From Spirochaetaceae bacterium (GTDB taxonomy: Bacteria > Spirochaetota > Spirochaetia > DSM-27196 > SLST01), in assembly GCA_007118855.1 (NCBI GenBank), contig SKQU01000122.1:1-46580 (forward strand): a stretch of DNA of 46,580 bases, given 5' to 3'. How positions within the stretch are numbered: the stretch's first letter is position 1; every line of letters begins with the position of its first letter. Below the pieces are notes generated by a model, which searched no databases, had not been told where the DNA came from, and was given only the letters and a program-made list of their open reading frames with translations. The position numbers and the translations under genes are program-made. Of this stretch, positions 30,138-37,647 are shown one piece after another.

Positions 30138-32150
30138 TTGTCCGACATCATGATACCCGGGATCACCAGTTCCGGAATCGACACGGAGTCCATGGTCGAC
30201 TCGATCATGGAGGCGGAACGCTCGACCGTGACCCGAATGGAGCAGCGAATCGACGCGGCCGAGGAGGAACGGCAGGCGTGGCTCGAAGTCGGCCGACGCA
30301 TCTCCAACCTTCAAGCGGCATCCCGTCTGCTCTTTGGATTCGAGAACCCCTTCCACGAAAGAGTCGCCCACTCCTCGGACGAGGCAGCGCTCATCGCAAC
30401 GGCAAACAGGAATGCCCCTGAGGGTACGACCCGCGTCGCGGTCCGCCAACTCGCTGAGGCCGACCGTTTCATCTCACGGAATCTGCCGGCCGACTTTCAG
30501 GTCGACCGCGGACGATACGGATTCCGCGTCGGCGAGAGCGAGGTCTTCTTCACCTTTCAGGGGGGATCGCTCGAGGCCTTTGCCCAGACCGTCAACCAGC
30601 GGGCAGGCGATCTGGTGTCAGCCCGGGTCGTGCGCAACACCGCAAACACGAGGGTGATCCTGATCGAGGCGAAGCAGACCGGCGCCGATTTCCCCCTCTC
30701 CTTCCTCCAAGACGCGCGCCCCTTCGCGCTTGAGGCCGGCATACTGAAGGAGGTGCGCGACAGCGTCGTGCGCCCGCCCATACAGGCGAGTACGGTCACC
30801 GGCACGACCCCCGCGGACAGCCGCACCGTTTCCGAAGGGACTCTGACGGTGGCCCCGGGCGGCAACGCCGCTATTCGTCTACCGGTACCGGTACCGTCAA
30901 CCGAGTCGATGGTCATGGAGCTGGAGATCAATGTCCGCGACCTCTATGAGCCATGGACTCCCCCTGAGCGACCGCCGGGACCCCGCGTCCCCGACCCGGA
31001 TGGAGTGACCCTCGGCGACGTAACCGTGGAGAGCGCTCCGAGCACCGTGCCGCTTCCCGAGTGGGAAGAGCCGCCGCCGCCGGAGGTGCGCGAGGACCTC
31101 GAGTTGCTTTACCTGCGGGCCGGACAGACGAGCGTGGCACTGCCCGAGCTCCGCGACACCGACGGATTCCAGACGCTCCGCGTGCCGCTCGCCGAGCATG
31201 TTGGCCGACTCGATGCGATTGAGATCCGAAATCGCAACACGCATCGCGAGATCTCGGTCCGCGGTATCACGGTCTACGACCCCCGCGCGCGGGAAGACGT
31301 AGCGCCGCTCAACCCGATCAGCACCGCGAGCGATGCCATCGTCGAGATCGACGGCATCGAGGTCATCCGCCCGACGAACTCGATCGATGACCTTATCGAC
31401 GGCGTGACCCTCACGCTTCGAAGACCCACGGTTCAACCGGTCGAACTCCTCGTCGAGCCGGACCGTGAGCAGGTCACCGACGCGCTCATCCAGTTCCTCT
31501 TCTACTACAATGAGCTGATGCGTGAGATCAACATACTCACGAGGTCCGACACCACGATCGTGGACGAGTTGACGAACTACACGAGAGAGGAGCGTGAGGA
31601 AGCGCTCGCCAGACTCGGTCTGCTCCAGGGCAATCTCGCGCTCAACTCGCTGAAGTCGCGCATGCAGACGGTCATGATGAACCCCTACCCTACCGACGCG
31701 GGAAACCAGCTTTCGCTGCTCGCGCAGGTCGGAATATCGACCAACCAGTCGGGCCCCGGAAGCGGCTTCGAGGCCGGGCGCATGCGCGGGTACATGGAAA
31801 TGAGTCCTCGAGAGGTGGGCGCGGCCCTGCGAACGCAGTTCATCGCGGTCCGGCAGCTGTTCGGCAACGACACGGACGGTGACCGGGCAATCGACAGCGG
31901 CGTCGCGTTCGAGCTTGAACGCAGCCTGCGGCCCTATACGCAGACCGGCGGTTTGATCGCAACGCGCACCGGCGGCATCAGCCGCAGCATTTCGGACACC
32001 CGCAGTCGCATCGAACGCGAAGAGGCTCGCCTCGCGCAGGTCGAGGCGAGGTATCGCGCCGACTTTGCGAGGATGGAAGCCGCCCTGCGCCAGATGCGCG
32101 ACAGCGAACAGTCGCTCGAGACGCTTCGGTCCCAGACCGGCAACAGGTAG
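30138..32150 (+). CDS. fliD: flagellar filament cap protein FliD
   Basis: 670 residues. The N-terminal FliD_N pattern is clear (SDIMIPGITSSGIDTESMVDSIMEAERSTVTRMEQRI), a large variable middle contains a Pro-rich linker (about 275-335), and the C-terminal FliD domain (NELMREINILT, MQTVMMNPYP, GQ-like ISTNQSGPGSG, then a coiled coil ending at 665) closes it. It caps the filament and folds flagellin subunits. The TTG start fits the family N-terminus and the hairpin-held ribosome binding site; ATG 30150 is the alternative. Confidence 0.93.
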   Translation: MSDIMIPGITSSGIDTESMVDSIMEAERSTVTRMEQRIDAAEEERQAWLEVGRRISNLQAASRLLFGFENPFHERVAHSSDEAALIATANRNAPEGTTRVAVRQLAEADRFISRNLPADFQVDRGRYGFRVGESEVFFTFQGGSLEAFAQTVNQRAGDLVSARVVRNTANTRVILIEAKQTGADFPLSFLQDARPFALEAGILKEVRDSVVRPPIQASTVTGTTPADSRTVSEGTLTVAPGGNAAIRLPVPVPSTESMVMELEINVRDLYEPWTPPERPPGPRVPDPDGVTLGDVTVESAPSTVPLPEWEEPPPPEVREDLELLYLRAGQTSVALPELRDTDGFQTLRVPLAEHVGRLDAIEIRNRNTHREISVRGITVYDPRAREDVAPLNPISTASDAIVEIDGIEVIRPTNSIDDLIDGVTLTLRRPTVQPVELLVEPDREQVTDALIQFLFYYNELMREINILTRSDTTIVDELTNYTREEREEALARLGLLQGNLALNSLKSRMQTVMMNPYPTDAGNQLSLLAQVGISTNQSGPGSGFEAGRMRGYMEMSPREVGAALRTQFIAVRQLFGNDTDGDRAIDSGVAFELERSLRPYTQTGGLIATRTGGISRSISDTRSRIEREEARLAQVEARYRADFARMEAALRQMRDSEQSLETLRSQTGNR

Positions 32151-32222
32151 TCGCGCCGTCCCGACCTCTGCGGCGCAACTCACGTGACCGAGCATCCGTG
32201 CCGACATTCTAGGGGAGGCGCT

Positions 32223-33110
32223 ATGGAGATTCTCGTCAACCGCGAACCGCTTGATTTCAGCCTCGAAGACGAGTCGTCGCTCGGTGAGGTGATCGATGAG
32301 CTTGCCGAGTGGCTGCGAACCGGACGCTTCGCCATCACGTCGCTCGATGTCAACGACCGCACGTACGCGATCCATGACCGTGACTCGTGGGCGGATATCG
32401 CGCTGCACAAAGTGAAAGAGATCAGCGTGGAGGCACTTCCCCTGTCGCAGGCTGATCACGCGACGCTGATCGCGCTCGACGAGTACTTCTCACTGCTCGC
32501 CCGGGCCCTTGAGGCCCGCGATGACGCGCCGATCGGCGAGCTCGCAGAAGAGCTGCCCTACGTACGGGCCCGGCTCGCCGGGTACTTCCCTTCTCTGCTC
32601 GACGCCGACGGGCGGGTGGGTGTCTGCGCAAACCGGGAGCTCGAGACCGGTCGTCTGCCCGAACCCGTCGCCGCTGAGGCGCTTCTCGCCCAAATCGCGG
32701 ACGTCCGGACGATCCTCCAGACCCGGGAGCGAGAGTACCAGGATCCCGAGCGTGAGCTCGCTCTCTCGCTCGGGCAACTCGCCGCCACCGCCGGGCAGCT
32801 CGTTGATGTTCCGGTGCAGCTTCAGACCGGAGACGAGGCGACGGCGATGCAGACGGTCATCCGGCTCACCGAGCTGCTGACCCGGGTCATGCGGCTCGTA
32901 CCCCTCGTTGATGCCTCGACACCGCGACCGGGAATCGACATTGGCGGGGTGCGCCGGTTCGCCGAGGAAGTCTCGCCGCAGCTGATCGAGCTCAAGGACG
33001 CCTTCGAGGCGCAGGACAGTGTCCTGATTGGCGACCTGCTCGAGTACGAGATTGCACCGCGACTCGCACGGCTCGGGCAGCTGCTCCCGGAAGCGGGTGG
33101 GGACACATGA
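32223..33110 (+). CDS. protein of unknown function in the fliD operon
   Basis: 295 residues from ATG 32223 (GGGGAGG 5 bases upstream). It begins with a short beta-rich module (MEILVNREPLDFSLEDESSLGEVIDELAEWL; VNDRTYAIHDRDSWADIAL) and then turns wholly helical (residues 85-295), rich in Leu, Ala and Glu, with no signal or membrane segment. It overlaps the downstream membrane PilZ gene as ATGA. The position argues for a role in filament assembly or chaperoning; the sequence alone does not show it. Confidence 0.75.
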   Translation: MEILVNREPLDFSLEDESSLGEVIDELAEWLRTGRFAITSLDVNDRTYAIHDRDSWADIALHKVKEISVEALPLSQADHATLIALDEYFSLLARALEARDDAPIGELAEELPYVRARLAGYFPSLLDADGRVGVCANRELETGRLPEPVAAEALLAQIADVRTILQTREREYQDPERELALSLGQLAATAGQLVDVPVQLQTGDEATAMQTVIRLTELLTRVMRLVPLVDASTPRPGIDIGGVRRFAEEVSPQLIELKDAFEAQDSVLIGDLLEYEIAPRLARLGQLLPEAGGDT

Positions 33111-34186
33111 TCGGGGTGCTCCTGCAGCAGGAGATCCAGTTTTTCGCCCAGCCGGATCCTGCCCAGACCCGGATCACGCTCATCGTGTTCGGCGCTCTCG
33201 TAGTCATCGGCATAGCCGCCGCGATCCTGAACAGCCGTCGAGGCGCCGGCACATCCGGCCGGGCCATGGGACTCGGCAGGCAGGCCAGGAAGATCGGGCT
33301 CGACCCCGAGCAACGACGCGCGCTGAGGGATCTCGTACGCACGCTCGGGCTCCAGAACCCGCAGCGGCTGCTGACAAACGCGCCTTACCTCAACCACGCG
33401 CTGAGACGGAGGATGGACCAGATCGACCTCGCCGATCTCCCCGAACCCGACCGCGAACGACAGAAGGCCCTGCTCTTTTCCGTGAAGCGCACGATCGAGA
33501 ACGCGGCGGCCGACGTCAAGGTGCTTCCCTCCTCGCGGCACGTACGCGTCGGGCAACCCGTTCAGGTCATATCCGCGGAGGGAACCCGCCACGATTCCAT
33601 GGTGGCGTCCAACGTTCACAACGGTCTCGGGATTGAGATGCCGTACGAGCGGCGCGGGCCGAGCATGAGCTACAAGAAGGGAACCGTCCTGCAGGTGAGC
33701 TTCGTCGACGATCACGACCGCATGTACGCTTTCAGAACGAGGGTGATCGGGTTCAACAATGTGCGCGGCGCCTCCATCATGTTCGTCGAACACGCGTCGA
33801 ACATCAGCCAGACGCAGAAGCGCCGGTCTCCGCGGCGCGCATATGATCGTCCCTGCTACTTCTATCCGGTCACCGTGCTGACCACCGGCCGCGGGCGGAA
33901 ACAGAAGACTCAGGCCTTCGTCAACAAGAACCGGCGGATCTTCGGCCGCTTCGAGGATCTCTCCGCCGGCGGATGCGCGATTCGCACGCAGGTCGCTCTG
34001 CCCAAAGGCGACATCCTCAAGGTGGATTTCGAGAGCACCGACGGCACACCTCTCTCGGTGTACGGAATGGTTCGAGCCGTGGAGCATCAGCGCTCGCGTG
34101 GAAGACTCATGCATATAAAGTTCACCCGCGTATCGCGCAAGAACCTCAACCAGATCCAGAGCTACGTGTACGGACTCACCGAGTAG
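33107..34186 (+). CDS. membrane-anchored PilZ protein
   Basis: 359 residues. One N-terminal membrane helix (about residues 22-41: ITLIVFGALVVIGIAAAIL) leads into a helical region, a PilZN-like beta domain (about 135-240) and a C-terminal PilZ domain with KRRSPRRAYDRPC (about 240) and DLSAGGCAIR (about 285-294), the two c-di-GMP binding motifs. It is probably an inner-membrane c-di-GMP receptor near the flagellar base. Coupled to the preceding gene by a 4-base overlap. Confidence 0.85.
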   Translation: MIGVLLQQEIQFFAQPDPAQTRITLIVFGALVVIGIAAAILNSRRGAGTSGRAMGLGRQARKIGLDPEQRRALRDLVRTLGLQNPQRLLTNAPYLNHALRRRMDQIDLADLPEPDRERQKALLFSVKRTIENAAADVKVLPSSRHVRVGQPVQVISAEGTRHDSMVASNVHNGLGIEMPYERRGPSMSYKKGTVLQVSFVDDHDRMYAFRTRVIGFNNVRGASIMFVEHASNISQTQKRRSPRRAYDRPCYFYPVTVLTTGRGRKQKTQAFVNKNRRIFGRFEDLSAGGCAIRTQVALPKGDILKVDFESTDGTPLSVYGMVRAVEHQRSRGRLMHIKFTRVSRKNLNQIQSYVYGLTE

Positions 34187-34223
34187 CTCCGCCGCGCCGC
34201 GCCGCACCGCCGGAGAGCGCACC

Positions 34224-34259
34224 TTGACCGCGCCGGCAGGCTGGATTACGATTCCGGTG
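34224..34259 (+). promoter_or_regulatory. promoter ending at the start codon (leaderless type)
   Basis: TTGACC (34224-34229), 17-base spacer, TACGAT (34247-34252), 7 bases, ATG at 34260. The TTG of the -35 could be mistaken for a start codon of the same frame. Confidence 0.6.
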
Positions 34260-34523
34260 ATGAGAGTTCTGGAGCTGACGAACATCTCGCGGCGCAAGAC
34301 ACCGCTCTTGTACCGCAGGACCTACACCGCAACGGCGGTCCTCGCGCACGGTCCTACCGGCCGATCCTCGGGTCGGGTAGAGTTCGTCCTCGAGCATTCC
34401 CCGCTCGGCGCCGTAGACATCCGTGTTCACTTTCTCGACGAGATCGACTGCCCGATACTCCCGGCCGTGACCGCCCTGAGAGCTCACATCGCCAGGCTCG
34501 AGCAGAACGGAGAGCTGCCCTGA
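34260..34523 (+). CDS. small conserved-type protein of unknown function
   Basis: 87 residues from ATG 34260. It is beta-rich in the first half (MRVLELTNISRRKTPLLYRRTYTATAVLAHG; GRVEFVLEHSPLGAVDIRVHFLD) and ends in a helix. No signal or metal motif. It has its own promoter and precedes tsaE, whose likely CTG start overlaps its stop (CTGA). Function unknown. Confidence 0.65.
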   Translation: MRVLELTNISRRKTPLLYRRTYTATAVLAHGPTGRSSGRVEFVLEHSPLGAVDIRVHFLDEIDCPILPAVTALRAHIARLEQNGELP

Positions 34524-34954
34524 GAGTCACGACCCGTTCCTCCGATGAGACGAGGGAGTTCGGCGAACGGATGGGTAGACGGCTTTCGGCCGGTGCGGTC
34601 ATCCTGCTCGACGGGCCGCTCGCCGCCGGGAAGACGACAATGACGCAGGGAATTGCCCGCGGTCTCGGCGTGGTCGAGACCGTCACGAGCCCCACGTATA
34701 CGATCGTCAGCGAATACGCCGGACGGCTCATCCTCTACCACATCGATCTCTACCGGATCACCGGTGAAGAAGAGTTTCTGCAGCTCGGACTCGAGGAGGT
34801 CCTCGACGGCGACGGGGTGTGCATCGTCGAATGGCCCGAACGCGCGTGGTCGCAGCTGCCGGAGGCGGCGATGACCGTACGGCTGCGCGTCAACGGGGAC
34901 GGGAGCAGGACGCTCTGCCTCCCGGAGAGCCTGGTCGGCGGCAGGAACGGGTAA
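34520..34954 (+). CDS. tsaE: tRNA t6A synthesis ATPase TsaE
   Basis: 144 residues if it starts at the CTG 34520, or 127 from ATG 34571. The P-loop GPLAAGKTT, SPTYTIVSEY (switch region), LYHIDLYRI and VEWPER are all TsaE signatures. The residues before ATG 34571 (RVTTRSSDETREFGERM) match the usual N-terminal strand and helix of TsaE, so the longer form is very likely. The CTG overlaps the preceding stop as CTGA and has GGAG 8 bases upstream. TsaE works with TsaB and TsaD in t6A37 modification of tRNA. Confidence 0.88.
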   Translation: MRVTTRSSDETREFGERMGRRLSAGAVILLDGPLAAGKTTMTQGIARGLGVVETVTSPTYTIVSEYAGRLILYHIDLYRITGEEEFLQLGLEEVLDGDGVCIVEWPERAWSQLPEAAMTVRLRVNGDGSRTLCLPESLVGGRNG

Positions 34955-35677
34955 GTGAATCATCTTGCGATCGACACCGCGACGGAAGTCCTTTCGGTCG
35001 CGCTTCGCGTAGACGGCGCGCTATCGCGCGCGTTCCATGAAGTGCGTGACGAGGGGCTGCGTCACGCCCGCCTGCTCATGCCGATCGTCGACGACCTGCT
35101 CAGGCAGGCTGCGCTCGGGCCGGACCAGCTCGACCTTGTCTCCTGCATGCGCGGACCCGGATCATTCACCGGCCTGCGGATAGGAATGGCCACGGCAAAG
35201 GGTCTCGCGTCGGCAATCGCCGCCCTCGATGCTCTGCCCCGCCCTCCGGTAGTCTCGGTCGCGACGCTCGACGTCATGGCGGCCGCCTCCGGCCCTGCGG
35301 ACGTAATCGTGGCGCTGATCGACGCCCGCAAGGGACGCTACTACGCGGCGGTCTACCGCGACGGGAGGCGGTTGAGCGCGGATCTCGACGTCGATCCGGC
35401 CGGTCTGCTTCTCTACCTGGGGAGGATCCTCCCGGGCATCGACACGAAGGAGGTCCTTCTGTGCGGACCTCACGTGTCAGGGTTCATGAACAATGTCGAG
35501 TGCAGGGAGCTCCCCGACGGGGTGCGCTTCGTGGCCGGTCCGGATTACCGGGGCGGCTATGCCCCCGTGCTGCTCGATCTCGCCGAGCGACGCCTGCAGG
35601 CGACCGGGTACGACCCGGTGGATCAGGGACCCGTCTACGTGAGGCGCAGCGACGCGGAGCTGTCGCGCGAGACCTGA
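34955..35677 (+). CDS. tsaB: tRNA t6A synthesis protein TsaB
   Basis: 240 residues, actin-like fold without catalytic metal site: HLAIDTATEVLSVAL at the start, HARLLMPIVDDLL, and the hallmark MRGPGSFTGLRIGMATAKGLA near residues 66-86, then VVALIDARKGRYYAAVY-type strands. TsaB is the partner of TsaD. The GTG start follows the tsaE TAA directly, so the two are coupled. tsaD and tsaC are not in the window. Confidence 0.93.
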   Translation: MNHLAIDTATEVLSVALRVDGALSRAFHEVRDEGLRHARLLMPIVDDLLRQAALGPDQLDLVSCMRGPGSFTGLRIGMATAKGLASAIAALDALPRPPVVSVATLDVMAAASGPADVIVALIDARKGRYYAAVYRDGRRLSADLDVDPAGLLLYLGRILPGIDTKEVLLCGPHVSGFMNNVECRELPDGVRFVAGPDYRGGYAPVLLDLAERRLQATGYDPVDQGPVYVRRSDAELSRET

Positions 35678-35695
35678 CGCCGGCGGAAGGCGGCG
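35678..35695. other. short hairpin between the convergent tsaB and csrA ends
   Basis: CGCCG-N8-CGGCG in the 22-base gap between the two stop codons. No T-run on either strand, so termination is uncertain. Confidence 0.3.
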
Positions 35696-35699
35696 CCGT

Positions 35700-35948
35700 T
35701 CACTCATCGTCGTCCGGTTTGCGCGTGAGTGAAGGCAGTGATGCGTCGGAGGTGCGCATCCGCGCGCTCCTGGCCGCCTCCCGGTTCTCCTCCTGGATCG
35801 CCTCGTAGACCTCCTGCCGGTAGACCTTGACCTGCCGCGGCGCATCGATGCCGAGCTTCACCTGGTCGCCCTTGATATCGACGACCGAGACGTGAATCGA
35901 GTCGCCTATGACGATGCTCTCGTTGACTCTCCGCGCGAGGATGAGCAT
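35700..35948 (-). CDS. csrA: carbon storage regulator CsrA
   Basis: 82 residues; 60 residues of core plus a charged C-terminal extension ([21 protein letters not shown]). The RNA-binding residues are in place: [10 protein letters not shown] (Leu4, Arg6, Arg7) and [10 protein letters not shown] (Arg44). CsrA dimers bind GGA in hairpin loops and ribosome binding sites. It is last in the flgN-flgK-flgL-fliW-csrA row, 2 bases after fliW. Candidate targets in this window are flaB1, flaB2, flaG and fliD. Confidence 0.96.
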   Translation of the reverse strand: MLILARRVNESIVIGDSIHVSVVDIKGDQVKLGIDAPRQVKVYRQEVYEAIQEENREAARSARMRTSDASLPSLTRKPDDDE

Positions 35949-35950
35949 CT

Positions 35951-36394
35951 TCAGCGCCCCCTGGTTTCGGCAAGCTCTTCGAGGATGAGGTGCTTGGTCC
36001 TCCAGCGAGAGTCAAGGGAGATCGACTGGCGACCGAGCTGTGCGACACGGTTGATGACGATGGGACCCTGGAGGTTCGCGCTGATCTTCGTCTCGTCATC
36101 CGGAATGGTCACGATCGCAAAGACCAAGATATCCTCGTCGTCCTCGTATCCTATGGACTCGAGGTCTTCGTCCGGCACATCAAGCACATAGTCAGGCCTG
36201 AGGTCGTACGGGTTGAGCAGGATGAACGCGATCTCCGGGTCCTCGAGACTCTGCAACCAGTAGAACCCCGCCTGCACCGCGTCGAGCAGGGCGTATCGCT
36301 GCAGATGCCCGAATCCGAAGATCCCCACCGGGAAGGTGATCACCTGGCGCTCGCTGATCTGAAGCGGCCCGTATGGCTTCGAATCGATCTGCAT
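35951..36394 (-). CDS. fliW: flagellar assembly factor FliW
   Basis: 147 residues: [40 protein letters not shown] and [26 protein letters not shown] are family marks. In Bacillus FliW binds CsrA when flagellin is exported and frees flagellin mRNA; when flagellin accumulates it binds FliW instead. The same partner switch is expected here because csrA follows by 2 bases. Confidence 0.95.
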   Translation of the reverse strand: MQIDSKPYGPLQISERQVITFPVGIFGFGHLQRYALLDAVQAGFYWLQSLEDPEIAFILLNPYDLRPDYVLDVPDEDLESIGYEDDEDILVFAIVTIPDDETKISANLQGPIVINRVAQLGRQSISLDSRWRTKHLILEELAETRGR

Positions 36395-36396
36395 AC

Positions 36397-37644
36397 CTAC
36401 CTCAGGAAGTCGAGCAGCGTCGGCTGAATGATGCGGGCCGCGGCCCCGAGAGCCGCGCGATGGGTGTGCTCGAGCATTCGCAGGTCGGTGATCGCCTCGG
36501 CCATGTCGACGTCGACTTCGTTCGAGTACCGCGCGGTGATCTGCGGTATGGTGCTTCGGGTTCGCTGGAAGGCCAGCTGCAACCGCTCGTCGAAGGAGCC
36601 GAGCGTCCCGAGACGGCCGAGCAGATTGTCGAGCGCGCTGTCGATGCCGCCGAGCGCCCTGCCCCCCGTGTTGATGGTATCCCCGGCGGCGAGCCTGTCC
36701 CGCAGGTTGATCAAGGTGTCGAACATGGAGCCGCCGAAGACCCGTGCAGAGGAGGCGATGTTCAGCGGTGGGGCGCCCCTGCGCTCGCTGAGTATGCCCA
36801 GGTCCCGCAGAACCCGGCTGTCCTCGCCCTCATCGAGCCAGAGTTGGTGAGGGGACGTGCTCTCGATCACCAGCGAGTTCTGCACAGGATCGAGCCTCGC
36901 ACGCACCGGCGCGCCGGAGTCGTTGATCTTCGCGATGATCGCGGAGATGCTGTCTCCGGAGCGCAGTTGGACCTCCTGGCCGTCCACGAAAATGACCGTG
37001 TCCTCCTGGACGAGGTAGCCTGTTGCGTCCACGCTGCTGTAGACCTGCTGATTCTCGGCCCAGAAGACTTTGTTCCCGGCGAAGTTGAGCGGTATGTAAC
37101 TGCCCTCCGCGATCTCAGTCCTGTTTTCGCTGATCGTGCCAAGGTACTGCACCTGGGCGACGACCGGCTCCCCGAACCCTTCGACGCGACCGGTGATCGC
37201 GCGAAACGGAGCAGACTGCGTGCGATCGCCGGCGAAGAGCATCGCGCCGTCTCCCCCCTTGGCGTTCGCCGACTCGAGGAGCTGGTTGAGCAACTGGTTC
37301 ACCTCAGCCGCCATCGCGCGCGTGTCTTCCCTCGTGTACGTCCCCTGCGCGCCCTGCAGCGCGAGCTCGCGCACCCGCTGCAGGATGGACGCCGCCTCCT
37401 GCATGTACACTTCGCTCTCACGGTGACGCAGCTGGGCCGTCTCTATGTTCTTCGAGTACCGGTTCAGCCGGTACAGGTAGCTCGAGTGACGCGTCGCGTG
37501 CGCCGCCGCGGCCGGATCGTCGCGAAGCTGCTGAAGCCGGTTCTGGCTTGCGATCTGGTTCTGCGTGTTGAGCAGCCGACTCTCTCGCTGGCGGGCGTAG
37601 TACTGCATGTCGTCATTGGACATGTTCGTGCTGACCCTTTGCAT
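36397..37644 (-). CDS. flgL: flagellar hook-filament junction protein FlgL
   Basis: 415 residues, flagellin-like ends: an N-terminal coiled coil (MQYYARQRESRLLNTQNQIASQNRLQQLRDDP; ETAQLRHRESEVYMQEAASILQRVRELALQGAQGTYTREDTRAMAAEVNQLL) and a C-terminal helix that closes with HTHRAALGAAARIIQPTLLDFLR. The middle is a variable beta domain. It joins FlgK to the flagellin filament. Gap of 3 bases to flgK and 2 to fliW. Confidence 0.93.
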   Translation of the reverse strand: MQRVSTNMSNDDMQYYARQRESRLLNTQNQIASQNRLQQLRDDPAAAAHATRHSSYLYRLNRYSKNIETAQLRHRESEVYMQEAASILQRVRELALQGAQGTYTREDTRAMAAEVNQLLNQLLESANAKGGDGAMLFAGDRTQSAPFRAITGRVEGFGEPVVAQVQYLGTISENRTEIAEGSYIPLNFAGNKVFWAENQQVYSSVDATGYLVQEDTVIFVDGQEVQLRSGDSISAIIAKINDSGAPVRARLDPVQNSLVIESTSPHQLWLDEGEDSRVLRDLGILSERRGAPPLNIASSARVFGGSMFDTLINLRDRLAAGDTINTGGRALGGIDSALDNLLGRLGTLGSFDERLQLAFQRTRSTIPQITARYSNEVDVDMAEAITDLRMLEHTHRAALGAAARIIQPTLLDFLR

Positions 37645-37647
37645 CGC

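Noticed and set aside
34224-34259. TTG at 34224 as the start of the small protein
   Set aside because: This TTG is the first part of the -35 box of a well-formed promoter; the ATG at 34260 fits the expected start.
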